From: Legionella anisa
Lineage (GTDB): Bacteria; Pseudomonadota; Gammaproteobacteria; Legionellales; Legionellaceae
Direction: 5' to 3'
DNA: 61,183 bases
Assembly (NCBI RefSeq): GCF_001467525.1
Contig: NZ_LNXS01000054.1
Coordinates: 469,104 to 530,286, forward strand
This document shows positions 26,425 through 36,010 of this stretch, one piece after another; the stretch's first letter is position 1, and every line of letters begins with the position of its first letter. The position numbers were made by a program, and so were the translations under genes. The notes under the pieces were generated by a model. That model saw only the letters and a program-made list of their open reading frames with translations. It was not told where the DNA came from and did not search any database.

Positions 26425-26512
26425 GGAGAGATGGCCGAGCGGTCGAAGGCGCACGCCTGGAAAGTGTGTATACGGCAACGTATCGAGGGTTCGAATCCCT
26501 CTCTCTCCGCCA
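26425..26512 (+). tRNA. tRNA-Ser (GGA)
   Basis: An 88-nt cloverleaf with acceptor stem GGAGAGA/TCTCTCC, discriminator G and encoded CCA. The D arm is GCCGAGC...; the anticodon stem is CACGC/GTGTG (one G-U) around loop CTGGAAA, with anticodon GGA at 26459-26461. A long variable arm (GTATACGGCAACGTATC region) marks a class II tRNA, and the T arm GAGGGTTCGAATCCCTC is complete. It reads the serine codons UCC and UCU. No integrase or partial copy of its 3' end is seen nearby. Confidence 0.97.
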
Positions 26513-26726
26513 AGTTTGATAAATGGCAGTTAAATCATGACTGAAGGTAATAGATCAGGCTCCCATGTGAATATTTACTCGAACGGTTGGATTTAAGCAC
26601 ATACGACTGAAGCACCTGCCGTTTTTTATGTTTAATATTCCATAGGTGCTTTTGCAATGATGGAACTGAAATCCTTATTTGTGGGCATGCAAGAGATTAT
26701 GAACAATTCATTTAGGGATATGGCAT

Positions 26727-27359
26727 ATGAAATTAATTATAATAGGAATTTTATTATCATTTAATGCAATCGCTGGTGATTATTTCCCTAAACTGACATC
26801 ACAAGATCAGCCATGGTCTGTTACTGCAAGCGCTGGTGCAGGTAATTATCAGATATCACCAAGAGACAAAAGTGTTCCAATAGGACGATTAGCACTGGCC
26901 AATGAAATGATGCTTGCAGGAAATATTGCTTTGGGCTTGGAATTAGGACTGCAAACGGGTACTCACATAAAACTGAATATACCCCGGGAAACTTTTGAGG
27001 CTTTTAAAAAATGGATTCCCCTGCAAACTACCCTTGCTCCTACCTTGGATTTATTAATAACCAGTAAAAGTGATCCTCTGGGTAATAGTTCTTTTTTTGC
27101 CCAACTAAAAGGTGGGCTTGCCTACAGGCATTGGCGGGATAACCGTGTTCCTCTGAACGATATTTCTCAATTAGCAGGTGAAGTACAGGCAGGATTTGGT
27201 TATCCAATCACCGCATTAGCCAACCTAAGCTTACTATATCAAGGGATATTCAGCGGTAATGGACCAAATTTTCATTTGGATACCTATTCTAAAAGAGAGC
27301 AATTATCTAACATTCCTACGTTACATGCCGTGCTCTTGGGATTATCGGTTAACCTATAA
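26727..27359 (+). CDS. outer-membrane beta-barrel protein
   Basis: A 210-residue protein with signal peptide (1-16, ending AIA). The rest alternates hydrophobic and polar residues in strand-like segments rich in Gly/Ala/Leu (WSVTASAGAGNYQIS, NIALGLELGLQTG, SSFFAQLKGGLAYRHW, NLSLLYQGIFSG, VLLGLSVNL). It ends in a short amphipathic strand typical of outer-membrane barrels, although the last residue is Leu rather than Phe. Estimated eight strands. Similar small barrels are common in Legionella. Monocistronic, 214 bp after the tRNA. Confidence 0.7.
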   Translation: MKLIIIGILLSFNAIAGDYFPKLTSQDQPWSVTASAGAGNYQISPRDKSVPIGRLALANEMMLAGNIALGLELGLQTGTHIKLNIPRETFEAFKKWIPLQTTLAPTLDLLITSKSDPLGNSSFFAQLKGGLAYRHWRDNRVPLNDISQLAGEVQAGFGYPITALANLSLLYQGIFSGNGPNFHLDTYSKREQLSNIPTLHAVLLGLSVNL

Positions 27360-27522
27360 TTCATCGCTGCTCATCTAGGAGCTGTTTGCATTTTTAATAT
27401 CTTGGTTTTTTGTACCTTTATGCTCACATGCATGGTGTATTCTGCGCTTCACTCGAAGTATATTAGGCTATAATGTAATCAAAATGGATCTACTTCTCTA
27501 TTGAGTTGCAGGGAGTATTATC

Positions 27523-27792
27523 ATGAAAGAACAACATTATGCCTATAAAATAACTCATGGCACATCAGGCATGAATTGCCCTCATTCTACCTTGGAAAAA
27601 GATAGGATGGTGGATTTATTAAAAGAAATAGAAAGCCAGCATAATGAAGGAATATTTTGGATATTTAAACAATTTGGCGATCAACCTCAAGAACCGTTGT
27701 GCATCATCGACTGCTCAAAAAAACGAATTTACTTTCATTATTCCGGCGAAGTTGAAGACTTAAAGAATGCTATAGCCAATCTAAGCCATTAA
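27523..27792 (+). CDS. small hypothetical protein
   Basis: An 89-residue soluble protein not placed in a family. It is rich in His and Glu with four cysteines (MNCPHS, PLCIIDCS). The pattern of a short strand, a helix (LEKDRMVDLLKEIESQHNEG) and two strands (GIFWIFKQFG, PLCIIDCSKKRIYFHYSG) suggests a small alpha/beta fold. A CAGGGAG ribosome site supports translation. Alone between an outer-membrane protein and a CAP-domain protein. Confidence 0.6.
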   Translation: MKEQHYAYKITHGTSGMNCPHSTLEKDRMVDLLKEIESQHNEGIFWIFKQFGDQPQEPLCIIDCSKKRIYFHYSGEVEDLKNAIANLSH

Positions 27793-27948
27793 CTTGCCGT
27801 CTCAAAATGAACTATGTAATATTTTTAAATCAAAAATAATTATTATTTGATCATTTTGATCTCATTTATCACATGAAAGCTCTGGACAAATGATCTTTTT
27901 TTGGTCAACATTTCACTCAACTTTTATTTCCACACAACGAGAATATTT

Positions 27949-28500
27949 ATGTCTTTAAAAACCAAAATAATTATTATAAGTTCCATCATTTTTAGCCTAT
28001 TACCCTGTGCTTACGCTGCCTCAGCAGCAAAGCATGTTGACAGTGATACTGCCATGCAAAATGCTGTTTTATTCTATATAAACGAATACAGACAGAAACA
28101 TGGCTTATCCAAGCTTACAATGGACAACCATATGGTAATTCAAGCCAGACAACACTCCCAGGATATGGCCAATCATCGCATGCCTTTTGGTCATCAAGAC
28201 TTTGGAAAGCGTATTGCTAAACTGCGCTCACAAATTAAAAATACTGGAGGTGCGGCAGAGAACGTTGCATACAACTACAAAACAGCTCAAATTGTAGTCA
28301 GTCAATGGGTTAAAAGTCCGGGGCATAGAAGAAATATTGTAGGAAATTATAATCTGACAGGGATAGGTATCGCCCGCGATAAACAAGGTAAACTCTATTA
28401 CACCCAAATTTTCCTACAAACAGGCAAGAGTCCCCGAAGTTACACTGCAAGAAGACCTTACGTCGGCGTTCCCTTCTTTGGTATTAAAAGACAGGGTTAA
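27949..28500 (+). CDS. secreted CAP-domain (SCP/PR-1-like) protein
   Basis: A 183-residue protein: signal peptide 1 to about 24 (ending CAYAAS), then one CAP domain. Motifs seen are YINEYRQKHGLSKLTMDN, RQHSQDMANHRMPFGHQDFGKR, GGAAENVAYN and VSQWVKSPGHRRNIVGNYNLTGIGIARD. The two His and Glu of the cavity (H in SPGHRRNI, E in AENVAY, H in FGHQDF) are present. Bacterial CAP proteins are secreted and mostly of unknown activity. The frame opens at a TTG at 27901, but the signal peptide begins at the ATG at 27949. Confidence 0.88.
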   Translation: MSLKTKIIIISSIIFSLLPCAYAASAAKHVDSDTAMQNAVLFYINEYRQKHGLSKLTMDNHMVIQARQHSQDMANHRMPFGHQDFGKRIAKLRSQIKNTGGAAENVAYNYKTAQIVVSQWVKSPGHRRNIVGNYNLTGIGIARDKQGKLYYTQIFLQTGKSPRSYTARRPYVGVPFFGIKRQG

Positions 28501-28519
28501 ACAAGAGAATTAAAAATTC

Positions 28520-28575
28520 GTAGCCTGGGTGAAACGAAGTAGAACCCGGGTTTCGCTACGCTGCACCCAGGCTAC
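28520..28575. repeat. GTAGCCTGGGTGCAGC-type repeat, short form
   Basis: GTAGCCTGGGTGAAACGAAG and TACGCTGCACCCAGGCTAC with almost no loop (56 bp), 19 bp after the stop of the CAP-domain gene. Confidence 0.88.
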
Positions 28576-28736
28576 ATCATTAATAGTGTCTAATAACTAT
28601 TGTTTCATCCGCATCCCGCTCATTTTTCTCATCAATTCAATGAGCTGGATATTCTTTTTTCAACTTTAACGAAATCTTTGCAAAAAACCACGGAAATTAT
28701 ATGGCATTAGCACCAAGACTGGCCTATCATAGAATC

Positions 28737-28932
28737 ATAGACAGTACACATTGTTCAGCCAACATTATTACTGTAGGAGCCAGATTGAGAGTGCGGTGAG
28801 CATGCTTAGCATTGTACTAAGAAGCCTAAAAACACTCCGGAGGAGTCCACCTTGGTAAAAAGGACTGTACTCAATCTTACTGTCTATCCGGATTCCATAA
28901 AAGGGGCGTATTAAATAATACGCCCCTTTTTT
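28737..28932 (+). ncRNA. candidate structured small RNA with its own terminator
   Basis: In a 740-bp gap without a CDS, nested complementary segments define one fold: ATAGACAGTA (28737-28746) with TACTGTCTAT (28878-28887), and AGATTGAG (28782-28789) with CTCAATCT (28870-28877). Inside are a GAGTG/CACTC pair, a CTTAG/CTAAG hairpin and an AGTCC/GGACT hairpin. A strong terminator follows at 28903-28932. A possible -10 (TATCAT, about 28725-28730) lies just upstream. Several GGA triplets occur, some in predicted loops, so CsrA binding is conceivable. It does not read as 6S, 4.5S, tmRNA or RNase P RNA. The 5' end is a guess. Confidence 0.6.
28903..28932 (+). terminator. strong intrinsic terminator
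   Basis: A perfect 10-bp stem GGGGCGTATT/AATACGCCCC with a 4-base loop is followed by six T. The nearest upstream CDS on this strand ended 400 bp earlier beside another hairpin, so this terminator most likely serves the candidate RNA. Confidence 0.9.
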
Positions 28933-29040
28933 ATTGACACTCATACATAGTCTGAACTACCCAGAATTCTATAATCATTCCTTGCCTATCCAGCTGTTTT
29001 TTTTATATATAACCGCTATAATCAAATAGTTAAACCCAAG

Positions 29041-29102
29041 TTAGGGTCTGTTTACATTTCTACTATCTTTGACCCAAACTAGCGAAATGTAAACAGACCC
29101 TA
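29041..29102. repeat. GTCTGTTTACATTTC-type inverted repeat
   Basis: TTAGGGTCTGTTTACATTTC and GAAATGTAAACAGACCCTA form perfect ends of about 19 bp around a 23-bp core (short form of the element at 46501-46613). Confidence 0.88.
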
Positions 29103-29146
29103 GTATTATAATTAAATATATGGTTACAAAACGGACATTCACTCAA

Positions 29147-29242
29147 ATGGATATTTTATTAGTTTTTCTTGTTCTGTTCTTTTTTAGCATATCTTTGGGG
29201 CTAATCAGGTTCTATGATTATTTATCAAGGAGTGAATCATGA
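29147..29242 (+). CDS. 31-residue membrane protein upstream of kdpF
   Basis: A 31-codon ORF encoding one hydrophobic helix (ILLVFLVLFFFSISLGLI) followed by RFYDYLSRSES. Its TGA overlaps the kdpF ATG (ATGA at 29239-29242), the usual sign of translational coupling. Short proteins with a helix ending in an aromatic/Ser-Gly-Leu-(V/I)-R pattern are often found just before kdpF in other bacteria, though unnamed. The ribosome site is weak (GGAC), which leaves some doubt. Confidence 0.55.
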   Translation: MDILLVFLVLFFFSISLGLIRFYDYLSRSES

Positions 29243-29325
29243 GCTTGTATTTATGCTGTGGAATAATTGCTTTCGGCTTATTAATTTTTTTGTTAGTTGT
29301 ATTATTCAAACCCGAATTGTTCTAA
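29239..29325 (+). CDS. kdpF: KdpF, small subunit of the K+-transporting ATPase
   Basis: A 28-residue single-helix protein (core CCGIIAFGLLIFLLVVLFKPE). The ending LLVVLFKPELF follows the KdpF pattern, where the helix is closed by [FY]-x-P-E-x-[FL]. KdpF stabilises the KdpABC complex in the inner membrane. AAGGAG lies 7 bases before the ATG. The stop is 36 bp before kdpA, at the start of the kdpFABCD operon. Confidence 0.9.
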   Translation: MSLYLCCGIIAFGLLIFLLVVLFKPELF

Positions 29326-29361
29326 GCCGTGGATTTTTAATTTAATGGGAAATGGACCCCT

Positions 29362-31179
29362 ATGACAAAACCTGGTTTCCTGCAAATTGCATTTTATCTA
29401 TTCTTTTTATTGCTCCTTGTAAAACCGTTGGGTTGGTACATGGCACGCGTATATCAAGACCGTCCCTGTTTTTTAAACACTTTGTTAAAGCCTTTTGAGC
29501 ATCTAATCTATAGACTCTGCGGTATTCGTGCTCAAGAGGAAATGGGATGGAAAACCTATTTATCGAGCATGCTCTTCATTAATTTAGCAGGGTTATTGGT
29601 CGTTTATCTCGTGCAACGCATCCAATTTTATCTACCACTAAATCCTCAAAAATTTGTTTCTCCTTCTCCTGAACTTGCAATTAATGCCGCTACAAGCTTT
29701 GCCACCAATACCAATTGGCAGGCTTATAGTGGCGAAGCAACAATGAGTTATTTCACACAAATGTTTGCCCTGACAGTACAAAACTTTCTTTCAGCAGCGA
29801 CAGGTATGTCTTTATTAATTGCAATAATACGAGGCCTCGTAAAACATGAAAGTAACAGTCTAGGGAATTTCTGGGTAGATACTGTTCGCGGTATACTCTA
29901 TATCCTATTGCCTTTGTCATTGATTTTGGCACTCATTTTGTGCTCTCAAGGTGTCATTCAGAATTTTAAGCCCTATCAAAAAATTAATTTGCCTCACCCA
30001 TTTACCTACCAGAAACCTACCACCGATGTAACAGGCCAAACGGTATTAGATAACCAAGGAAATTCTAATACAACCTCGGTAAGTGTAACAGAACAAATCA
30101 TTCCGATGGGACCTGCAGCGTCACAAATTGCCATTAAACAACTAGGTACTAATGGGGGTGGTTTTTTTAATGTCAATTCTTCCCACCCATTTGAAAATCC
30201 TACTCCACTCACCAATTTTTTGGAAATGGTAGCGCTCTTACTTATTCCGGCAGCTTTTTGTTTTACGTTTGGCGCCATGGCTCGTGATAAAAGACAAGGA
30301 TGGGCACTATTAATCGCCATGTCCATTCTGTTTGTTCCATGTTTAATACTCGACACGATAGTCGAACAAAAAGGAAATCCTGCATTTCAACACATGGGAA
30401 TAGATACTACAGCTCAATCTGAGCTTTATCCCGCAGGGAACATGGAAGGCAAAGAGACTCGTTTTGGCATTATCAATTCAGCAATTTGGGCAACAGCTAC
30501 AACCGCATCCTCTAATGGTTCAGTCAACTCCATGCTTGATTCATTCACTCCTTTTGGCGGTTTAGTACCTTTATGGATGATGCATTTAAATGAAGTGAGC
30601 TTTGGTGGCGTTGGTTCCGGATTATACGGCATGTTGATGTTCGTTATTCTTACTGTGTTTGTTGCGGGACTTATGGTCGGCAGAACGCCTGAATATCTGG
30701 GTAAAAAAATCGAACCTTATGAAATGAAAATGGCATCCATTTCTGTTTTAATTATGCCCTTAATTGTACTCATCACTACTGCCTATGCTTCAGTAACAGA
30801 TATGGGCATAAGCTCCATAGCTAATCCCGGCGCTCATGGTTTTACAGAAATTCTCTATGCGTTTACTTCGATGGGAAATAATAATGGCAGTTCTTTTGCC
30901 GGTTTAAATGCCAATACCCCCTTTTATAGTATCGTTGGTGGCATGCTGATGTTAATTAGCCGATATTGGCTCGCTATTCCCGCCCTGGCAATTGCTGGCT
31001 CACTCGCTAAGAAAAAAAGGATTCCCAACAGTTTAGGCACATTAGCGACTCATACACCTCTTTTTATTACTTTATTAGTCTGTATTGTCATCATTCTTGG
31101 TGCCTTGTCCTTTTTACCAGCCCTTGCTCTTGGTCCTATTGTGGAGCATTTGATGCTTTGGGGGAAATATGGATTCTAA
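29362..31179 (+). CDS. kdpA: potassium-transporting ATPase, potassium-binding subunit KdpA
   Basis: The 605-residue channel-like subunit that selects K+. Selectivity-loop signatures are present: [16 protein letters not shown] (about 111-126), [20 protein letters not shown] (about 257-276) and [20 protein letters not shown] (about 503-522). About ten to twelve membrane helices. Length is slightly above E. coli KdpA (557) through a longer N-terminal half. It overlaps kdpB by 11 bp, so the two are translationally coupled. Confidence 0.97.
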   Translation: MTKPGFLQIAFYLFFLLLLVKPLGWYMARVYQDRPCFLNTLLKPFEHLIYRLCGIRAQEEMGWKTYLSSMLFINLAGLLVVYLVQRIQFYLPLNPQKFVSPSPELAINAATSFATNTNWQAYSGEATMSYFTQMFALTVQNFLSAATGMSLLIAIIRGLVKHESNSLGNFWVDTVRGILYILLPLSLILALILCSQGVIQNFKPYQKINLPHPFTYQKPTTDVTGQTVLDNQGNSNTTSVSVTEQIIPMGPAASQIAIKQLGTNGGGFFNVNSSHPFENPTPLTNFLEMVALLLIPAAFCFTFGAMARDKRQGWALLIAMSILFVPCLILDTIVEQKGNPAFQHMGIDTTAQSELYPAGNMEGKETRFGIINSAIWATATTASSNGSVNSMLDSFTPFGGLVPLWMMHLNEVSFGGVGSGLYGMLMFVILTVFVAGLMVGRTPEYLGKKIEPYEMKMASISVLIMPLIVLITTAYASVTDMGISSIANPGAHGFTEILYAFTSMGNNNGSSFAGLNANTPFYSIVGGMLMLISRYWLAIPALAIAGSLAKKKRIPNSLGTLATHTPLFITLLVCIVIILGALSFLPALALGPIVEHLMLWGKYGF

Positions 31180-33238
31180 ATCACACTCTATTTGGGATTT
31201 CGGTATTATCAAAAGTGCGTTACTCGATGCATTGTTTAAATTGACACCCCATGTACAAATAAAAAATCCCGTAATGTTTACTGTATATGTAAGCTCAATT
31301 ATCACGACAGTTCTTTTTATAAAAGCACTTCTAGGAGATGGGGAAGCACCACCTTTTTTTATTCTTGCTATTAGTTTATGGCTTTGGTTTACACTCTTGT
31401 TCGCCAATTTTGCGGAAGCAATGGCGGAGGGTCGTGGCAAAGCACAGGCTCAGGAGTTACGGCGAGCACGCCAGGAAATTCAGGCTAAAAAATTAGCAAA
31501 AGCATCTAAAAGTTCAAAATTCACTATTATTCCATCAGTGCAATTACGTACTGGGGATCTGGTATTAGTTGAAGCAGGTGATTTCATTCCCAGTGATGGC
31601 GAAGTTATTGAAGGAATTGCTTCAGTGAATGAAAGTGCTATAACCGGGGAAAGTGCGCCAGTAATTCGTGAAAGTGGCGGAGACCGTAGTTCAGTAACCG
31701 GAGGCACGCAAGTGCTTTCTGATTGGATTATCATTCGTATCACCTCCGATCCGGGTGAAACATTTCTGGATCGAATGATTGCCTTAGTCGAAGGGGCGAA
31801 AAGACAAAAAACACCTAATGAACTTGCATTGACTATTTTACTTGCTGCTTTAACCATCGTGTTTTTAGTGGTTTGCAGTACCTTACTTCCATTTTCAATT
31901 TACAGTGTATCAGTATCTAAAACGGGTTCCGTCATTTCAATCACAGTACTTGTGGCTCTCTTTGTTTGTTTGGCTCCAACAACTATTGCTGGGCTACTTT
32001 CTGCAATTGGTATTTCTGGTATGGACCGAATGATTCAAGCGAATGTTATTGCTTTATCTGGCCGTGCGGTTGAGGCTGCAGGTGATATCGACGTTTTATT
32101 GCTTGATAAAACAGGAACAATTACTTTAGGTAACCGACAAGCAACAGAATTTATTCCCGCGGAAGGAGTCGATATTACAGATTTAGCTGATGCAGCTCAA
32201 TTAGCTTCTCTAGCTGATGAAACTCCAGAAGGTCGAAGTATTGTTATCCTTGCTAAGAAAAAATATAAATTACGTGGCAGAGCTCTTGCTCCATTGAACG
32301 CAACATTTATTCCGTTTACAGCACAAACACGTATGAGTGGAGCAAATCTCGGCACCCGGCAAATTCGTAAAGGTTCAGATACAGCGATTGAAGAATACAT
32401 CAATCAATTAGGGGGCAGCGTTCCTGAAAATGTGAAAGCCAATGTTGAAATTATTTCACGTCAAGGTGGAACAGCCTTGGTGGTTGCTGAAGGTCCCAAA
32501 GTTTTGGGCATCATTCGACTTAAAGACGTCATTAAAGGAGGAATTCGTGAACGTTTTGCGCAGTTACGACAAATGGGTATTAAAACCATCATGGTAACGG
32601 GCGATAATCCCCTCACTGCAGCTTCAATTGCTGGTGAAGCAGGAGTGGATGATTTTCTTGCCAATGCAAAACCCGAAGATAAACTGAATTTAATTCGCGA
32701 TCTGCAAGCGAAAGGCCATTTAGTGGCGATGACTGGTGATGGAACCAATGATGCACCTGCGCTTGCTCAAGCGGATGTCGCTGTTGCAATGAATTCAGGA
32801 ACACAAGCAGCAAAAGAAGCAGGTAATTTGGTGGATCTGGATTCAAATCCAACTAAATTGATTGAAGTCGTGGAAATAGGTAAGCAGTTACTTATGACAC
32901 GTGGAGCCCTGACGACTTTTAGTCTTGCCAATGACATAGCTAAATATTTTGCCATTTTACCCGCCGCATTTGGGACGACTTATCCCGTACTGAATATACT
33001 CAATATCATGCACCTCTCAACACCACAAACTGCAGTGCTTTCCACTGTAATTTTTAATGCGGTGATTATTGTTCTTCTTATTCCTTTAGCGTTACACGGA
33101 GTTAAATACCGACGCCTTCCTGCAGCACAGCTTCTGCGAAATAATGTGCTTATCTATGGGTTAGGTGGGTTAGTCGTACCTTTTATTGGCATCAAAATGA
33201 TTGATATGCTTTTAACTACATTGGGTTTAACAGGATAA
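31169..33238 (+). CDS. kdpB: potassium-transporting ATPase, ATP-binding subunit KdpB
   Basis: A 689-residue P-type ATPase. It contains the actuator motif TGES at 159-162 and the phosphorylation motif DKTGTIT with Asp313. The hinge motif [16 protein letters not shown] and the KdpB-specific membrane segment [11 protein letters not shown] (instead of a CPx motif) are also present. Length matches E. coli KdpB (682). It drives K+ uptake through KdpA with ATP. It overlaps kdpA and is 3 bp from kdpC. Confidence 0.98.
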   Translation: MDSKSHSIWDFGIIKSALLDALFKLTPHVQIKNPVMFTVYVSSIITTVLFIKALLGDGEAPPFFILAISLWLWFTLLFANFAEAMAEGRGKAQAQELRRARQEIQAKKLAKASKSSKFTIIPSVQLRTGDLVLVEAGDFIPSDGEVIEGIASVNESAITGESAPVIRESGGDRSSVTGGTQVLSDWIIIRITSDPGETFLDRMIALVEGAKRQKTPNELALTILLAALTIVFLVVCSTLLPFSIYSVSVSKTGSVISITVLVALFVCLAPTTIAGLLSAIGISGMDRMIQANVIALSGRAVEAAGDIDVLLLDKTGTITLGNRQATEFIPAEGVDITDLADAAQLASLADETPEGRSIVILAKKKYKLRGRALAPLNATFIPFTAQTRMSGANLGTRQIRKGSDTAIEEYINQLGGSVPENVKANVEIISRQGGTALVVAEGPKVLGIIRLKDVIKGGIRERFAQLRQMGIKTIMVTGDNPLTAASIAGEAGVDDFLANAKPEDKLNLIRDLQAKGHLVAMTGDGTNDAPALAQADVAVAMNSGTQAAKEAGNLVDLDSNPTKLIEVVEIGKQLLMTRGALTTFSLANDIAKYFAILPAAFGTTYPVLNILNIMHLSTPQTAVLSTVIFNAVIIVLLIPLALHGVKYRRLPAAQLLRNNVLIYGLGGLVVPFIGIKMIDMLLTTLGLTG

Positions 33239-33241
33239 TAA

Positions 33242-33850
33242 ATGGTTATAGAAGCTCTAAAACAAATAAAAACTGCTTTAATGGTTCTACTCATTTTTTC
33301 CCTACTAACAGGTTTAATCTATCCTGCTGTCGTCACCGCATTAGCCCAAGTATTTTTCCCTTATCAAGCAAATGGTAGTTTGTTGCAGCGTGACGGAATA
33401 CTCATTGGCTCCGCATTAATTGGACAACACTTTGACACACCCAACTACTTTTGGGGACGACCTTCTGCCACTACTCCATTTCCTTATAATGCCGCCAGTT
33501 CTTCAGGATCAAATATGGGGCCTTCTAATCCAGAATTTTTGGCAATTGTAAAAAAACGCGTTAATCGCTTGCAACAGTATGATTTAGACAATCCAAATAA
33601 AAGAAGCAAGCAATTAATTCCAGTCGACTTAGTTACTGCATCTGCCAGTGGATTGGATCCTGAGATAAGTCCACTGGCAGCTTATTATCAGATACCTCGT
33701 ATCGCCAAAGCACGTCATATCTCGGAACAAAAAATTCAAGAATTAGTGAATCAGCTCATAAAAAAACGCACCTTACACCTTTTGGGGGAACCACGAATTA
33801 ATGTATTGGAGCTTAATTTAGCTTTGGATCATTTAAGGACTACTCAATGA
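33242..33850 (+). CDS. kdpC: potassium-transporting ATPase, KdpC subunit
   Basis: A 202-residue protein with one N-terminal membrane helix (about 11-36, MVLLIFSLLTGLIYPAVVTALAQ). The periplasmic domain carries family motifs GSALIGQHFDTPNYFWGRPSAT, YNAASSSGSNMGPSNP and SASGLDPEISPLAAYYQIPRIAKAR. KdpC stabilises the KdpFABC complex. Its TGA overlaps the kdpD ATG (ATGA at 33847-33850). Confidence 0.97.
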   Translation: MVIEALKQIKTALMVLLIFSLLTGLIYPAVVTALAQVFFPYQANGSLLQRDGILIGSALIGQHFDTPNYFWGRPSATTPFPYNAASSSGSNMGPSNPEFLAIVKKRVNRLQQYDLDNPNKRSKQLIPVDLVTASASGLDPEISPLAAYYQIPRIAKARHISEQKIQELVNQLIKKRTLHLLGEPRINVLELNLALDHLRTTQ

Positions 33851-35817
33851 CTGACAAACGCCCCGATCCTAATGCACTATTAAAACAGGTCATCGAAGAA
33901 GAAAAACAACAACAACGCGGCAAACTCAAAATTTACCTTGGCGCTGCTCCAGGAGTAGGAAAAACTTATTCCATGCTTCATGAAGCAATGGGAGAGCAGG
34001 CAAAGGGATTGGACATCGTAGTAGGCATCGTAGAGTCTCATGGACGCATCGAAATCGAAGAAATACTTAAAAATTTCGTAGTCTTACCTAAAATAACGAT
34101 TGATTATCACGGTAAAAAACTACAAGAATTTGATCTCGATGCTTCTTTAAAAAGAAACCCAGGGTTAATTCTCATCGATGAAATGGCACATACCAATGTG
34201 AGTGGCGTACGGCATAAAAAACGCTGGCAAGACATTAAAGAACTGCTCGATTGCGGAATTGATGTATATACCACACTCAATGTTCAACATATAGATAGCC
34301 TCAATGACGATGTCTCACAAATCATTCATGCTCCTGTTCAGGAAACTGTTCCAGACTTCATGGTAGAGAGAGCTAATACCATAGTGTTAGTCGACTTAGC
34401 TCCAGAAGATTTGTTAAAACGTCTGGCTGAAGGCAAAGTCTATGTTCCCCAACAGGCGCGGCTTGCTGCCGAGTTTTATTTTCGCAAAGGCAATTTAATG
34501 GCCTTACGCGAACTGGCATTACGGACTCTGGCAAAACAGGTTAATACACAAGTGCTTTTATACAGGCAAGGTCAAGGTATTAGACACATCTGGCCCATAA
34601 CGGAAAAAATATTGGTTTGCGTTGGTCCAGGTCCTGAATCACATAAATTGATCAGAGCAGCCAAAAGAATGGCTACCAGTTTGCAAGTAGATTGGATTGC
34701 TGTATATGTGGATTCTACGCGCACCCAATTATCCACAACACAACGTAACCAGGCCATAAAAAATTTATTTTTTGCAGAACAATTGGGGGCTGAAACGCAT
34801 ATTTTGATGGGTTATGACCTTGTTAAAGAAATTATCAATTTTTCCCGTGAGCAAAATATCACCCTCATTATGATCTGTAAACGAATTCGCCATCGCTGGA
34901 GAAATTTTTTCTTTCGCAGCCTCGCAGATGAGGTTTTGCGCTTTAGTGATGAAATTGATGTTTATACCATGACCGAAGTAACAAAAAAATCAAGAAAAAA
35001 ATCGCTTACCAAACCAATGACGCCTTGGCTTCATTATTTTTTATCAACCTGTATTGTAGCAATCACTACACTTATTAATTATTTAATATATCCTTTAGTT
35101 AATGAAAGTAGTTTAATCCTGGTTTATTTAATAGGAATAATTTCTATTGCCACCTTAGGACGCCCAGGTCCTGCAATTTCGGGAATTATTCTGAGCATTT
35201 TGACGTATGATTATTTATTTATCCCCCCCTACTACAGTTTTTTCATGGAAAATTCAGATTATTTCCTCACTTTAGTTATGATGTTCATTTTAGCGCTCGT
35301 TATCTGCCAATTAACTTTAGTGACTCGCCGCCAGTCAGAGATTGCGCGTCTTGCAGAATATCAAACATCCGCTTTGTACACATTAAGTCGAAGATTATCC
35401 AGAACACGTGGAATAGTCAGATTACTGCGAACAGGAATCAATTTTATTTCGGAAATTTTTCACTGCGAAGTTACCGCCTTATTACCAAAAAATGGACGTC
35501 TTGTTGTTCGTGCACGAGCAAAATCACATGCAGAATTGGATGAAAAGGAATACAGTATCGCTCAATGGGTATTTGAATTAGGGCAAAAAGCAGGATTAGG
35601 AACTGATACCCTCTCGTTTTCTAATGCACTGTTTATTCCATTACTTGGTGCGCGCGGGACCGTGGGTGTTTTAAGAGTACTCTCCTCTAAAAATAATGAT
35701 TTCATAACACCTGAAAAAATACAGCTGTTGGAATCGTGTGCCAATCAAATTGCCTTGGCGTTAGAGGTAGATAGTCTGCAGGAAGAATCTAATAAGTTAA
35801 ATAATTCTCATTCATAA
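33847..35817 (+). CDS. kdpD: KdpD-type sensor lacking the histidine-kinase domains
   Basis: A 656-residue protein that is N-terminally a normal KdpD: the KdpD domain with Walker A GAAPGVGKT at 32-40 and ILIDEMAHTN at about 102-111, a universal-stress-like domain (about 250-375), and a four-helix membrane domain (about 395-500). A GAF-like domain follows at about 520-645. It then stops, where E. coli KdpD (894) continues with HisKA and HATPase domains; no H-box, N-box or G-box remains. No kdpE follows: a palindromic repeat begins 16 bp after the stop. It can no longer autophosphorylate, so regulation must differ from the classical KdpDE pair. Confidence 0.9.
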   Translation: MTDKRPDPNALLKQVIEEEKQQQRGKLKIYLGAAPGVGKTYSMLHEAMGEQAKGLDIVVGIVESHGRIEIEEILKNFVVLPKITIDYHGKKLQEFDLDASLKRNPGLILIDEMAHTNVSGVRHKKRWQDIKELLDCGIDVYTTLNVQHIDSLNDDVSQIIHAPVQETVPDFMVERANTIVLVDLAPEDLLKRLAEGKVYVPQQARLAAEFYFRKGNLMALRELALRTLAKQVNTQVLLYRQGQGIRHIWPITEKILVCVGPGPESHKLIRAAKRMATSLQVDWIAVYVDSTRTQLSTTQRNQAIKNLFFAEQLGAETHILMGYDLVKEIINFSREQNITLIMICKRIRHRWRNFFFRSLADEVLRFSDEIDVYTMTEVTKKSRKKSLTKPMTPWLHYFLSTCIVAITTLINYLIYPLVNESSLILVYLIGIISIATLGRPGPAISGIILSILTYDYLFIPPYYSFFMENSDYFLTLVMMFILALVICQLTLVTRRQSEIARLAEYQTSALYTLSRRLSRTRGIVRLLRTGINFISEIFHCEVTALLPKNGRLVVRARAKSHAELDEKEYSIAQWVFELGQKAGLGTDTLSFSNALFIPLLGARGTVGVLRVLSSKNNDFITPEKIQLLESCANQIALALEVDSLQEESNKLNNSHS

Positions 35818-35833
35818 ACATAATAATGTAATT

Positions 35834-35915
35834 GTAGCCTGGGTGCAGCGCAGCGGAACCCGGGTTAAGATAAGCTTCATGTTTCCCGGGTTTCGCTGCG
35901 CTGCACCCAGGCTAC
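35834..35915. repeat. GTAGCCTGGGTGCAGC-type palindromic repeat
   Basis: Arms GTAGCCTGGGTGCAGCGCAG and CTGCGCTGCACCCAGGCTAC, 16 bp after the truncated kdpD stop. It may mark the breakpoint of the missing kinase part and kdpE, or simply act as the operon end. Confidence 0.9.
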
Positions 35916-36010
35916 AATTTCTACTCATCTTATTAAATGTCATCCTTAGTCTGGAAAATCAATCTAAATTACAATAGGATAATGAATATTTAGGTGAAAA
36001 GGATTTACCC

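Noticed and set aside
26425..26512. tRNA-Ser as an integration site of a genomic island
   Set aside because: No integrase gene and no repeat of the tRNA 3' end is found in the window.
28737..28932. 6S RNA, 4.5S RNA, tmRNA or RNase P RNA
   Set aside because: Key motifs (such as the SRP GNRA/asymmetric loop, tmRNA tRNA-like ends, RNase P core) are not seen; only an unnamed RNA is claimed.
32613..32852. Minus-strand ORFs inside kdpB and kdpA
   Set aside because: They are antisense shadows with low-complexity Leu/His/Ser content and no ribosome site, lying wholly within certain genes.
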